In this document: one piece after another, positions 23,026-30,794 of the stretch
Position numbering within the stretch: the stretch's first letter is position 1
Layout of the letters: every line of letters starts with the position of its first letter
Assembly: GCA_021375695.1 (NCBI GenBank)
Contig: JAEPKX010000004.1
Coordinates: 1-64,000, forward strand
Length of the DNA: 64,000 nt
DNA from: Candidatus Igneacidithiobacillus taupoensis
GTDB lineage: Bacteria; Pseudomonadota; Gammaproteobacteria; Acidithiobacillales; Acidithiobacillaceae
Direction of reading: 5' to 3'
The notes under the pieces: model-generated
The model's database searches: none
What the model was told of the DNA's origin: nothing
What the model saw: only the letters and a program-made list of their open reading frames with translations
Program-made: the position numbers and the translations under genes

Positions 23026-23973
23026 TCAGTGCGTCGCCGATTTGGGGGCAGCGGCTGCGGCAAATTCTGCGCCAAAGAGCACAGCAATCCAAACCATATA
23101 CAACCATAACAAAAAGACCGGCAACAATCCCAGCGCACCATACAGAGTCTGGGTAGTCGAGTATTGCACATACAATGCCAGCAAGACCTTTGCCAAGCTA
23201 AGCAACAAGGTTGCCATCAAGGCACCCCAAAAGGCATCCCGCAAACGTACCTCGGCCGCTGGCAAGACCCGGTAAACCAGCAATAGCATGGCCATCTCGA
23301 CGAAAAAACCCACCATATCCTTCGCCCAGGCAGGAAAGCTCGGCAATTTCGCAAAGCGATGAAGCCAATCATACAGGGGGCCCAGAAACAGAATCAGCAC
23401 CGCCAAAGCCAAGGGCCCGACAATCAAAAACAACAGATAGCGCAACGGACGACACCACTGACAAGCAATGGGTTGCTGCCAGATGGCGTTGAAATGACGT
23501 TCGATTTCATGAATCAGCAGCAAACCAGTGATGGCTAGACCCCCAATCCCATACCATCCCAACGTGGCGCCACGAGCCGCCAACAAATTGAGCCAATGGA
23601 GGGCCGCTCCGGCAGTCTGGGGCATCAAGCTTTGAAACAAAAATCGATCGACCATGTCCCGCCGCTCATCGGTCAATCCCACCACACTCCAAAGACTAAA
23701 GGCGACGGCCAGGCTAGGAACCAGGCCAAGCAAAGAAGTATAGGCCAGCAAAGAGGCGCGATCGATGCAATCATCCCGCCAAAAAGCGCGACTTGCCTGT
23801 ACGATCCGCAGCAAGAAAGCATACCCAAATACGGTCCGATTGCCGGATGTTGACGTCTCGGCGCCAGCAGATGCTTGCCCATGGGCTGGCCGGTCACCCA
23901 CTGTCCCTTTCCTTGCAATAACGGCGCCATTGCCGAACCGAAGGCGACCCGTGCCAACGAGAAAGCCAATCAT
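23026..23973 (-). CDS. YihY/virulence factor BrkB family membrane protein
   Basis: A polytopic inner-membrane protein of the UPF0761 (YihY) family; molecular function is not established. The family core begins around RASLLAYTSLLGLVPSLAVAF, with further helices including ALGLLPVFLLWLYM near the C-terminus. The longest frame starts at 23973 and overlaps hda by 80 bp; its first ~50 residues are polar and do not look like the family, so the true start is probably an internal TTG or similar around 23.83 kb. It is often misannotated as ribonuclease BN. Confidence 0.85.
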   Translation of the reverse strand: MIGFLVGTGRLRFGNGAVIARKGTVGDRPAHGQASAGAETSTSGNRTVFGYAFLLRIVQASRAFWRDDCIDRASLLAYTSLLGLVPSLAVAFSLWSVVGLTDERRDMVDRFLFQSLMPQTAGAALHWLNLLAARGATLGWYGIGGLAITGLLLIHEIERHFNAIWQQPIACQWCRPLRYLLFLIVGPLALAVLILFLGPLYDWLHRFAKLPSFPAWAKDMVGFFVEMAMLLLVYRVLPAAEVRLRDAFWGALMATLLLSLAKVLLALYVQYSTTQTLYGALGLLPVFLLWLYMVWIAVLFGAEFAAAAAPKSATH

Positions 23974-24607
23974 AAAAATCGTCCAAAAGAGGAACGAGCT
24001 TTGCTAGGTTGCGTTCTTCTTGACGCAAAAGATGATGAAGGAGCGTATCGGGCAGGTACCTCCCCCGATTACTGGCCTGTTGACGGAGAATGGCAGCAAG
24101 CTCCTCCTCTCCGGGTCTGACCAGTCCATAATGGGTCGCTCCTGCAATCCGGCTCGCCCAATCGGGCAAGATCCAGGGACATTGGCCCGGAGTGGTTCTG
24201 CTACTGACTGCCCAAGCCAGGTTATTATTTTTTCGATAATTGTATAAGACGAAAAGCTGCTCTTCGGCCCTGGGCTGTCCAGCCCAGGCATCCACATTGT
24301 CCAGAAAAAGTACAGGGGCATCGGCCAGACTGGCAAGCCCTTGCCAGGAGTTTGGATCTTCTGCACAGTCGAAATAGGGAGCCCACCCCCCATTGGCAAA
24401 GGCAGCCCAAAGGAGCAAATGGGTCTTGCCGCTACCGCGCTCACCATGCAGAGCGAGAAAATCCGGGCTCGCTCGCAGCCGCCCCAAGGCATCGATGGCT
24501 GCTTCATTGAGGCCAGGGAGATTGGTGAGGGGAAGGGGCAATCTTTCCAGGGGTAACAACTCTTGCATGGCGGTCTGGGTCCCCAATCTTGAGGATAAAA
24601 AAGCCAT
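23894..24607 (-). CDS. hda: DnaA regulatory inactivator Hda
   Basis: DnaA-like AAA+ protein that, with the sliding clamp, promotes ATP hydrolysis on DnaA after initiation. The 237-residue protein has the Walker A motif GERGSGKTHL and a Walker B-like LFLDNVD. MQELLPLERLPLPL near the N-terminus contains a plausible clamp-binding peptide (QxxLPL type). A near-perfect Shine-Dalgarno (AGGAGGT) precedes the ATG at 24607, which fixes the start upstream of the clamp motif. The DnaA DNA-binding domain is absent, as expected. Confidence 0.9.
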   Translation of the reverse strand: MAFLSSRLGTQTAMQELLPLERLPLPLTNLPGLNEAAIDALGRLRASPDFLALHGERGSGKTHLLLWAAFANGGWAPYFDCAEDPNSWQGLASLADAPVLFLDNVDAWAGQPRAEEQLFVLYNYRKNNNLAWAVSSRTTPGQCPWILPDWASRIAGATHYGLVRPGEEELAAILRQQASNRGRYLPDTLLHHLLRQEERNLAKLVPLLDDFYDWLSRWHGSPSVRQWRRYCKERDSG

Positions 24608-24686
24608 TTCACCTCCTGGTTCGTATCTTATCAGGCCAACTCTGCCAAGCCAAAAGGGTATTTCTGCCAGCGGACCTTGCGATCGT

Positions 24687-24716
24687 TTGCAGCGTTACTG
24701 CCTGCCCCGGTACAAT
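24687..24716 (+). promoter_or_regulatory. candidate sigma-70 promoter of sodB
   Basis: TTGCAG (24687-24692), an 18 bp spacer and TACAAT (24711-24716), about 38 bp upstream of the chosen sodB ATG, in the gap divergent from hda. Confidence 0.5.
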
Positions 24717-24754
24717 CGAGGCGATTACACCCACAGCTACAGGAGATGCAGACT

Positions 24755-25372
24755 ATGTCCGAATATACGGTACGGGAAGAACTCAAGCCCAGCGGTCTGG
24801 ATGGTATCAGTGATGATCAGATCAACGATCATTGGGGTCTGTATAAAGGGTATGTAACCCAAAGCAACGCGCTTCATAAGGAACTGGAAGAAATGCGGGC
24901 CGCCGGCAAGACCGCTTCCCTGGCGTATGCCGATCGTCGCCGCCGCTTTGGCTTTGAATATAACGGGATGGTATTGCACGAATACTATTTCGCCCAGCTG
25001 AAGGCCGGCTGCAGCATGGACCAGGCCCCTGGATTCCAGGCCGCTGTTCGCGAACAGTTTGGCAGCGCCGAGGCGTGGCATGAAGACCTGATGGCTGCTG
25101 CCAAGAGTCGTGCCATTGGTTGGGCCATTTGTTACTATGATTACACCACGGGTCAAATCAACAATCATTTCATCCAGTTGCATGAAGACGGCAATATTGG
25201 TGGTTTTGCCCCCCTGGTGGTGGTTGATGTCTGGGAGCATGCCTATATGGTGGATTGGCATGCCTTGGGTCGGCCGGACTATCTGGCCGCACTTCACAAA
25301 AACATCAACTGGCCGGTGGTGGAAGCCCGCTTCCATGCTGCCAAAAGTGGTCAAGCCTTCAAGCGATTCTAA
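24755..25372 (+). CDS. sodB: superoxide dismutase, divergent Fe/Mn type
   Basis: Converts superoxide to hydrogen peroxide and oxygen. The 205-residue protein keeps all four metal ligands by position: His26 (NDHW), His75 (LHEYYF), Asp158 and His162 (VVDVWEHAY). The first helix is unusual: HWGLYKGYV replaces the common HHDKHHQTYV, losing the His pair near the active site, so it belongs to a divergent branch. The ATG at 24755 has AGGAGA eight bases upstream. A terminator follows at 25392. Metal preference cannot be read from the sequence. Confidence 0.92.
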   Translation: MSEYTVREELKPSGLDGISDDQINDHWGLYKGYVTQSNALHKELEEMRAAGKTASLAYADRRRRFGFEYNGMVLHEYYFAQLKAGCSMDQAPGFQAAVREQFGSAEAWHEDLMAAAKSRAIGWAICYYDYTTGQINNHFIQLHEDGNIGGFAPLVVVDVWEHAYMVDWHALGRPDYLAALHKNINWPVVEARFHAAKSGQAFKRF

Positions 25373-25391
25373 TCGCTGGCAGTCTTCGGAC

Positions 25392-25420
25392 AACCCGCAG
25401 CGTGCGGCTGCGGGTTTTTT
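25392..25420 (+). terminator. intrinsic terminator after sodB
   Basis: A 10 bp perfect stem (AACCCGCAGC / GCTGCGGGTT) with a 5 nt loop, continuing into a run of T, 20 bp after the sodB stop. Confidence 0.9.
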
Positions 25421-25476
25421 CTTGCCCCAAGGCCGAGCGCCCCGTACCATTTCCCCCATAAGCCAAGGAGCCTTGC

Positions 25477-26511
25477 GTGAACCCCATAGATCCCCTGACC
25501 TACCACCAATCCGGAGTCGACATCGATGCCGGCAACCGACTGGTAGAACGAATCAAGCCGCTGGCAGCGGCGACCCATCGGACCGAAGTGTTGGGCGGTC
25601 TTGGGGGCTTTGGTGGCCTCTTTGCCTTACCCAGGGGCTATCGGGAACCGGTATTGGTATCAGGGACCGATGGCGTAGGCACCAAATTACTCCTGGCCCT
25701 GGAAACCGGTCAGCATGATGGAATCGGCATTGACCTGGTAGCAATGTGCGTCAACGATATCCTGGTCTGTGGTGCCGAGCCCCTCTGGTTTTTGGATTAC
25801 TATGCCTGCAGTCGGCTGGAACTTGCGGTAGCCGAACGGGTCATTGCCAGCATTGCCAAGGGTTGCCAGGAGGCTGGTTGTGCCTTGCTGGGGGGAGAAA
25901 CGGCGGAAATGCCCGGTATGTATCCCAACAATCATTACGATCTCGCGGGTTTTGCAGTGGGTATCGTCGAGCGGGAGGAGATTCTCGATGGCAGTCGGTG
26001 CCAGGCCGGTGACGCGCTCATTGGCGTGGCCTCCTCGGGTCCCCACAGTAACGGCTTTTCCCTCATCCGCCAGATTCTGGTGCGTGCAGGTGCCCATATG
26101 CACCTGCAAGTGCAGGGGGAACCCCTGGTGGACCTGCTCCTTCGACCCACAAAAATCTATGTCCGTGCCATCAGGAACCTGCGCAAAGAAGTTTCGGTCC
26201 ACGCCCTTGCCCACATCACTGGCGGTGGTCTGAGCGAGAATCTACCGCGCTCACTTCCCAAAGGACTTGCGGCACAGATCAATCCCCACAGCTGGCCCAT
26301 TCCACCCATTTTCCAGTGGCTGCAGCAACAAGGTTCCGTAACAACACAGGAAATGCGACGGGTATTCAATCTTGGAATCGGTATGGTTGCCGTCGTCCCC
26401 TGGGAAGACCGTGAACACGCGCTAGCCAGTCTGGAAGCCATGGGTCAGGAAGCCTACTGTATCGGGCGCCTGGAGCAGAGCGACCAGGGTGGGGTCCAGT
26501 ACCTTGACTGA
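25477..26511 (+). CDS. purM: phosphoribosylformylglycinamidine cyclo-ligase (AIR synthase)
   Basis: Fifth step of purine synthesis; makes aminoimidazole ribonucleotide from FGAM with ATP. The 344-residue protein has the YHQSGVDIDAGNRLV N-terminus, the GTDGVGTK loop, CVNDILVCGAEPLWFLDYYA and GGETAEMPGMY. The start is GTG at 25477, with AAGGAG six bases upstream. It overlaps purN, giving the usual purM-purN pair. Confidence 0.98.
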   Translation: MNPIDPLTYHQSGVDIDAGNRLVERIKPLAAATHRTEVLGGLGGFGGLFALPRGYREPVLVSGTDGVGTKLLLALETGQHDGIGIDLVAMCVNDILVCGAEPLWFLDYYACSRLELAVAERVIASIAKGCQEAGCALLGGETAEMPGMYPNNHYDLAGFAVGIVEREEILDGSRCQAGDALIGVASSGPHSNGFSLIRQILVRAGAHMHLQVQGEPLVDLLLRPTKIYVRAIRNLRKEVSVHALAHITGGGLSENLPRSLPKGLAAQINPHSWPIPPIFQWLQQQGSVTTQEMRRVFNLGIGMVAVVPWEDREHALASLEAMGQEAYCIGRLEQSDQGGVQYLD

Positions 26512-27163
26512 TGTCCCCGCCCTCGCCGTTCTCATTTCCGGGCAAGGTAGCAACTTGCAAGCCATCCAGCGAGCCATCGAAGCAGGCAGCCTGCCTGCCC
26601 GGATTTCTCTGGTATTGAGTAATCGCGCCGATGCCCCTGGCTATCATTGGGCACAGCAGCAAGGATTGAATAGCCAAGTCATTAGCCACCGGGATTTCGC
26701 CCATCGCGAAGAATTTGACAAAGCGCTTGCTGCTGCCATCGATCACAGTGGCGCCCAGTGGATCGTCCTGGCGGGATTTCTCCGCCAACTAACCACCCCC
26801 TTCGTGGAACGCTATCTTGGACGAATGGTCAACATTCATCCATCGCTCCTGCCCGCCTTCCCCGGCCTGCATACCCACCAACGCGCCTTGGAGGCTGGCG
26901 TACGCTGGCACGGCGCCACCGTCCATTTCGTCACGCCGGATCTGGATGCCGGACCCATCATCGCCCAGGCCATCCTCCCTGTCCAGGCTGGAGAGAGCGC
27001 CCAAGCATTGGCCAAACGAGTGCAAGCCCTGGAACATCAACTCTACCCGGCGGTACTGGTTGCGCTCCTGCAGGCGCAGTGTCGCCTCGAAAATGGGCAG
27101 ACTCACTGGGCAGTTGGCTACCACAGCCCGACCCTTTCCCTCGTCAATCCGGAGCTCCTGTGA
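26489..27163 (+). CDS. purN: phosphoribosylglycinamide formyltransferase (folate-dependent)
   Basis: Transfers a formyl group from 10-formyl-THF to GAR. The catalytic residues are visible: Asn and His in VNIHPSLLPAFPG and Asp in DLDAGPI. The substrate loop is LISGQGSNLQA. The start is uncertain: a GTG at 26489 (224 residues) or a TTG at 26504, both overlapping the purM end at 26511. Neither has a strong Shine-Dalgarno, and coupling to purM is likely. Confidence 0.96.
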   Translation: MGSSTLTDVPALAVLISGQGSNLQAIQRAIEAGSLPARISLVLSNRADAPGYHWAQQQGLNSQVISHRDFAHREEFDKALAAAIDHSGAQWIVLAGFLRQLTTPFVERYLGRMVNIHPSLLPAFPGLHTHQRALEAGVRWHGATVHFVTPDLDAGPIIAQAILPVQAGESAQALAKRVQALEHQLYPAVLVALLQAQCRLENGQTHWAVGYHSPTLSLVNPELL

Positions 27164-27906
27164 ACCGTCGTATAGGGCTGATGATCATTGGCACCGAAAT
27201 CCTCCTGGGCAAGCGACAGGACCGGCATTTTGATCGAAGTCGCCGGCAACTCGCGGAACGTGGTTATGAAGTGGCATGGACCATGATTCTTCCCGATGCC
27301 TGGGAGATCCTCATCGACCAACTCCGTTGGGCCTTTGCCCAGGATCATCCTTTTTTTAGCTTTGGCGGGCTCGGAGCAACACCCGACGATTTGACCCGCG
27401 CTGCCGCTGCCACTGCCCTGGATCAGCCGCTGGAAGCTCATCCAGAGGCAGTGGAGCTCATTCGAAGACAGTTTGGCAACGCCGCCGAACCGATCCGCAT
27501 CCGCATGGCCAACCTTCCCAGAGACGCCACCCTCATCCCCAATCCCATCAACCAGATTCCCGGCTTTGCCCTTGCCAATGGCTATTTTTTTCCGGGTTTT
27601 CCACAAATGGCGGAACCCATGAGCGACTGGGTTTTGGAACATTTCTTCCCAATCCAGTCGCCCCTGGCGCAATGGCGTATGATCCTCCCAGGCTGCAAGG
27701 AAAGCGAACTGGTGGAGCTCATGGAAGAATTTTGCCAGCAATTTCCCGAAGTTGATTTCTCCAGTCTGCCAAGCTTTGGCCAAGACGGTTACGCCGTTGA
27801 AATTGGTCTGCGGGCAGCACCTGCCGAACTCGAAGCTGCCCGCGACTGGCTAACCCAACGTCTGACCAGGGCAAATATTGACTGGCAACCCTGGAAGGAA
27901 ACCTGA
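27160..27906 (+). CDS. molybdopterin-binding (MoCF) domain protein, CinA/MoaB-like
   Basis: A 248-residue protein with an N-terminal MoCF_biosynth domain: IIGTEILLGKRQDRHF and GGLGATPDDLTR match the fold shared by CinA, MoaB and MogA. The C-terminal half is not the CinA deamidase. Family members of this length are usually called competence/damage-inducible protein A, but the role is not known. The GTG at 27160 overlaps the purN stop and has GGAG upstream; the open frame extends further 5' inside purN. Confidence 0.8.
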   Translation: MNRRIGLMIIGTEILLGKRQDRHFDRSRRQLAERGYEVAWTMILPDAWEILIDQLRWAFAQDHPFFSFGGLGATPDDLTRAAAATALDQPLEAHPEAVELIRRQFGNAAEPIRIRMANLPRDATLIPNPINQIPGFALANGYFFPGFPQMAEPMSDWVLEHFFPIQSPLAQWRMILPGCKESELVELMEEFCQQFPEVDFSSLPSFGQDGYAVEIGLRAAPAELEAARDWLTQRLTRANIDWQPWKET

Positions 27907-27909
27907 GCC

Positions 27910-28416
27910 ATGCCCAAGGCCCGCAACAGGAATCTCGGCAGATGGTGGCTTGGCGTCCTGGTGGCAGTGGCTGCTGTTGTAGCATTCGTATGGATTACTG
28001 CTCATTCCCCCAGTCCACCCAGACCCAAGGCACCCAGCGCACCGGCAAAGCAGCCAGGTCCATCCACTTCCTCAGGCAACCACGAAGTACCCATATATTT
28101 AGGTAGTTATGGTGCCAGTGTGCAAATCAAGGGGGAGACCCTGGCCCTTCAGATCCATCCCATTGCCACGCTCCTTGGACCTGCCAAAGCAACCCTGCCA
28201 ACCCTGGATGATCCCGGCACCCAGGAAATCATCGCCAATCTTTTTCTGCGCTTTCCCAATTTGCCTGGTCTGCAAGAAGATCCCGTCCTGCAGCGACAGC
28301 TCTCCCAAAGCATGGCCGCAGCCCTGGAAGAACGCCTTCGTCTGCAACATTCTCCATGGAAAGTCAAAGAATTGCATCTACATATCACCCTTGGACCCAT
28401 CCCCAAAGGGGAATGA
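27910..28416 (+). CDS. unknown protein with N-terminal membrane anchor
   Basis: I do not recognise this 168-residue protein. It has a basic N-terminus, one membrane helix (about residues 12-30), a Pro/Ser-rich linker (about 33-58) and a soluble domain of about 105 residues ending in helix LSQSMAAALEERLRL and a strand. The layout resembles FliL (anchor, linker, small alpha/beta domain) but no FliL motif is clear. It starts 3 bp after the MoCF gene and is the last gene of purM-purN-MoCF-orf. The topology predicts a periplasmic domain. Confidence 0.6.
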   Translation: MPKARNRNLGRWWLGVLVAVAAVVAFVWITAHSPSPPRPKAPSAPAKQPGPSTSSGNHEVPIYLGSYGASVQIKGETLALQIHPIATLLGPAKATLPTLDDPGTQEIIANLFLRFPNLPGLQEDPVLQRQLSQSMAAALEERLRLQHSPWKVKELHLHITLGPIPKGE

Positions 28417-28440
28417 AGATCCTTGAACCCATGTTGCGGC

Positions 28441-29214
28441 TTAGCTCTTGCGCTGCATCAATATCCCAAGTCCCAACCCCAGGAAAGCCAGGAACAGGGT
28501 AAGAGCGATCCCATAGAACCACGGCTGCTCGTAGGCGTACCTGGCAATCCACTCTTCGAGACCAACTTGCTGAACATCAATCTGATCGGCACTTTGGGCC
28601 AGGAGCTGACCATGGTTTACCAAATACACGTTCAAGGTATAACGGCCTAGCGGGATGGAGGAAGGGAGGTGCAGATGAACCGAGAAGAGCCTCCCGTCCT
28701 GGATTTTTACGGCATTTTCCCGCAGGACAAAGGCACCCTCCCGCTTTTTGCTTTCCAGTACCTGCTGCAACCAGAGCTTGGGTTGCTGTGGGAGAGGATC
28801 CAACTGGGCCTGGGTCATTACTGCCTGGGGAAGCAGATGCAGTTTTTCGAGCGTGGCCTGGGGGAGGATCTGCGCCAGGGGTGCCGAGGAAAGAATTTGC
28901 AAGACACCAGGAAAATGGCTCACGGTTACCTTTTTTCCCGTAACCCAAAGGGGGCCCATTTGGACTTTTTTTGTAACCGTGACAGTCGTATCGGGAGAAC
29001 GAAGAACGACGATGATGTTACCCGGATGGGATAATGCACCGTAGATCAGTATATCCCGACCGTTGAAACGACTGGTTACGTCAATCCGATCGGTACCCGT
29101 AGCAGTTATCACCTGGGCAGCAGAATCAGGCATCGTGCCAGCCCAGGCAGGGCTCAGTCCAATGCTACCAAGCAAAGTGAAAATCAGTAGTATCCTGTGC
29201 CAAAGAGTCTTCAT
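28441..29214 (-). CDS. TIGR02186 family exported/membrane protein
   Basis: A 257-residue protein with a cleavable signal peptide (cut near AWA-GT at about 25), a periplasmic domain containing ITSRFNG-like DVTSRFNGRDILIYGAL, and one C-terminal membrane helix (about 233-252). This matches TIGR02186, an uncharacterised family. Its ATG overlaps the stop of the TSUP gene by one base (TAATG). The pairing with a sulfite/sulfur-compound exporter suggests a periplasmic partner of that transporter; this is inference. Confidence 0.75.
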   Translation of the reverse strand: MKTLWHRILLIFTLLGSIGLSPAWAGTMPDSAAQVITATGTDRIDVTSRFNGRDILIYGALSHPGNIIVVLRSPDTTVTVTKKVQMGPLWVTGKKVTVSHFPGVLQILSSAPLAQILPQATLEKLHLLPQAVMTQAQLDPLPQQPKLWLQQVLESKKREGAFVLRENAVKIQDGRLFSVHLHLPSSIPLGRYTLNVYLVNHGQLLAQSADQIDVQQVGLEEWIARYAYEQPWFYGIALTLFLAFLGLGLGILMQRKS

Positions 29215-30119
29215 TACAGCACCTGAGACACTTGGAAGACATGCGCTGGCGGAATCACCAGACCCAAGCCCATCTTCACGGCTACGGCCACCACCACCAG
29301 CGCAAGCACCAAACGCAATTGCTCCCCAGGCATGCGCGCCCCCAGACGAGCCCCAAATTGCGTACCAAAAATCGACCCGAGTACCAAGGCCAGCGCCAGA
29401 TAAGGGTCAACGGCGTGATTCATGCCCGCCTGCAAGATGCCCACCTCTGCGGTGGTGAATAGCAACTGAAACAAGGAAGTACCAACGACTACCTTGGTGG
29501 GCATCTTCAACACATACAGCATGATTGGCACCATCACGAAACCGCCGCCGACCCCCATCAACGCAGTGAGAATCCCCACGGCCACCCCAAGAAAAAGGGG
29601 CAAAAGCACCGAAGTCCGCAGGCCAGACACAGGGAAATCCATCTGCCAGGGCAATCTGTCTGCCCAGGTTTTGCCGGAAGACACCGCCTTGCTTTTCTTC
29701 TTGCCGCGAACGGCCAGGATCGATTCAATGAGCATGGAGATCCCAATGAAGCCCAACAGCCCCACGTACAAGAAGGCCACCACCAAACCAAAATAGCCTC
29801 CGTGTTCGAGGATTTTCGCTACATGAACGCCAAGGAAACCGCCCGACCAGCTTCCCAACAGCAAGACCAGGGCCATGCGCATATCGACATTGCCCATGCG
29901 CCAGTGGGCATAACTCCCGACTGCCGATGCACCAACGATCTGGGCGGCACCCGTACCGACGGCAATCAAGGGCGGTACTCCAACAAAGATCAGTAGCGGA
30001 GTGATCAGAAAGCCACCTCCGACTCCCGTTAGCCCCGAAAGAAAGCCCACGATCAAACCAAAAGCAATGATGATGGCAATATTGACGTCCATGTGGGCGA
30101 TGGGAAGAAAAACATCCAT
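29214..30119 (-). CDS. sulfite exporter TauE/SafE (TSUP) family permease
   Basis: A 301-residue polytopic inner-membrane protein with the two-repeat TSUP architecture: GFLSGLTGVGGGFLITPLL in the first half and TALMGVGGGFVMVPIML in the second. TSUP proteins export sulfite, sulfoacetate or related anions, or take up thiosulfate. A long hydrophilic loop (about residues 110-155) separates the halves. It lies between a universal stress protein gene and a TIGR02186 gene, all on the same strand with gaps of 2 bp or less. Substrate is unknown; a sulfur oxyanion is the best guess. Confidence 0.88.
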   Translation of the reverse strand: MDVFLPIAHMDVNIAIIIAFGLIVGFLSGLTGVGGGFLITPLLIFVGVPPLIAVGTGAAQIVGASAVGSYAHWRMGNVDMRMALVLLLGSWSGGFLGVHVAKILEHGGYFGLVVAFLYVGLLGFIGISMLIESILAVRGKKKSKAVSSGKTWADRLPWQMDFPVSGLRTSVLLPLFLGVAVGILTALMGVGGGFVMVPIMLYVLKMPTKVVVGTSLFQLLFTTAEVGILQAGMNHAVDPYLALALVLGSIFGTQFGARLGARMPGEQLRLVLALVVVAVAVKMGLGLVIPPAHVFQVSQVL

Positions 30120-30121
30120 GC

Positions 30122-30661
30122 TCAGTTTCCGGAAGACTCAACCGCTGCAGTCAATTGTCGTAGACCCTCACAAAGATGGTTTTCGTGTAAATCCTGGGGA
30201 ACGATCAACACCGGGACCTTGAGGGTCATGCTCAATTTGGCACCCAAATCGCCCAAGGCATGGGGCAAACCTTTGGGTTTGCTTTCGGTACCAAAACCCT
30301 CGCGACCTACCACCACCATCATGATGCGAGCATCACTTTCGACAATCCTGGGTATTTCAATTTCCGGCATCCCTGTAGCCAGAAAATATTCGGGCAGGGC
30401 CAACCCACAAGCTTGCTGGATCCTCTCGGCAACTCCTTGCAGACTTTTTTCGGCCTCAGTCCGGGCCTCCTCCATGAGTCGATCCCGTAATCCTTCCGTA
30501 AACAAGCCACTGGCAAAGCCCAAGGGGACTCTCGGTACCTGCAAAACAGTGACCAGGCCCAGACGGCCTCCCAGGAGCTTTGCCAAACGCGCTGCCACAC
30601 CAGCCGCAATGAGGGCGTTCTGGGATCCATCCACAGCCGCGAGAATCAAATGATCGTCCAC
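30122..30661 (-). CDS. universal stress protein (UspA family)
   Basis: A 179-residue single-domain Usp. The N-terminal strand ILAAVDGSQNAL includes the conserved Asp, and VVVGREGFG with later SMTLKVPVLIVP corresponds to the G-x2-G-x9-S/T nucleotide loop, though the spacing is stretched, so ATP binding is uncertain. The start is GTG at 30661 with GGAG seven bases upstream. It is the first gene of usp-TSUP-TIGR02186 and is divergent from the lpd-like gene. Confidence 0.85.
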   Translation of the reverse strand: MDDHLILAAVDGSQNALIAAGVAARLAKLLGGRLGLVTVLQVPRVPLGFASGLFTEGLRDRLMEEARTEAEKSLQGVAERIQQACGLALPEYFLATGMPEIEIPRIVESDARIMMVVVGREGFGTESKPKGLPHALGDLGAKLSMTLKVPVLIVPQDLHENHLCEGLRQLTAAVESSGN

Positions 30662-30794
30662 GCGCGCGCTCCATCCAAAAAATTTTGCACATCTTACCGA
30701 AGCCTACTTCGGGTGTCGATGATCGCGCAGTGAAGCTGGCAGCCTTGGCAATGGAGGGGTATCCTACATTCTATTGAAAAATTTCGAGGGATCG

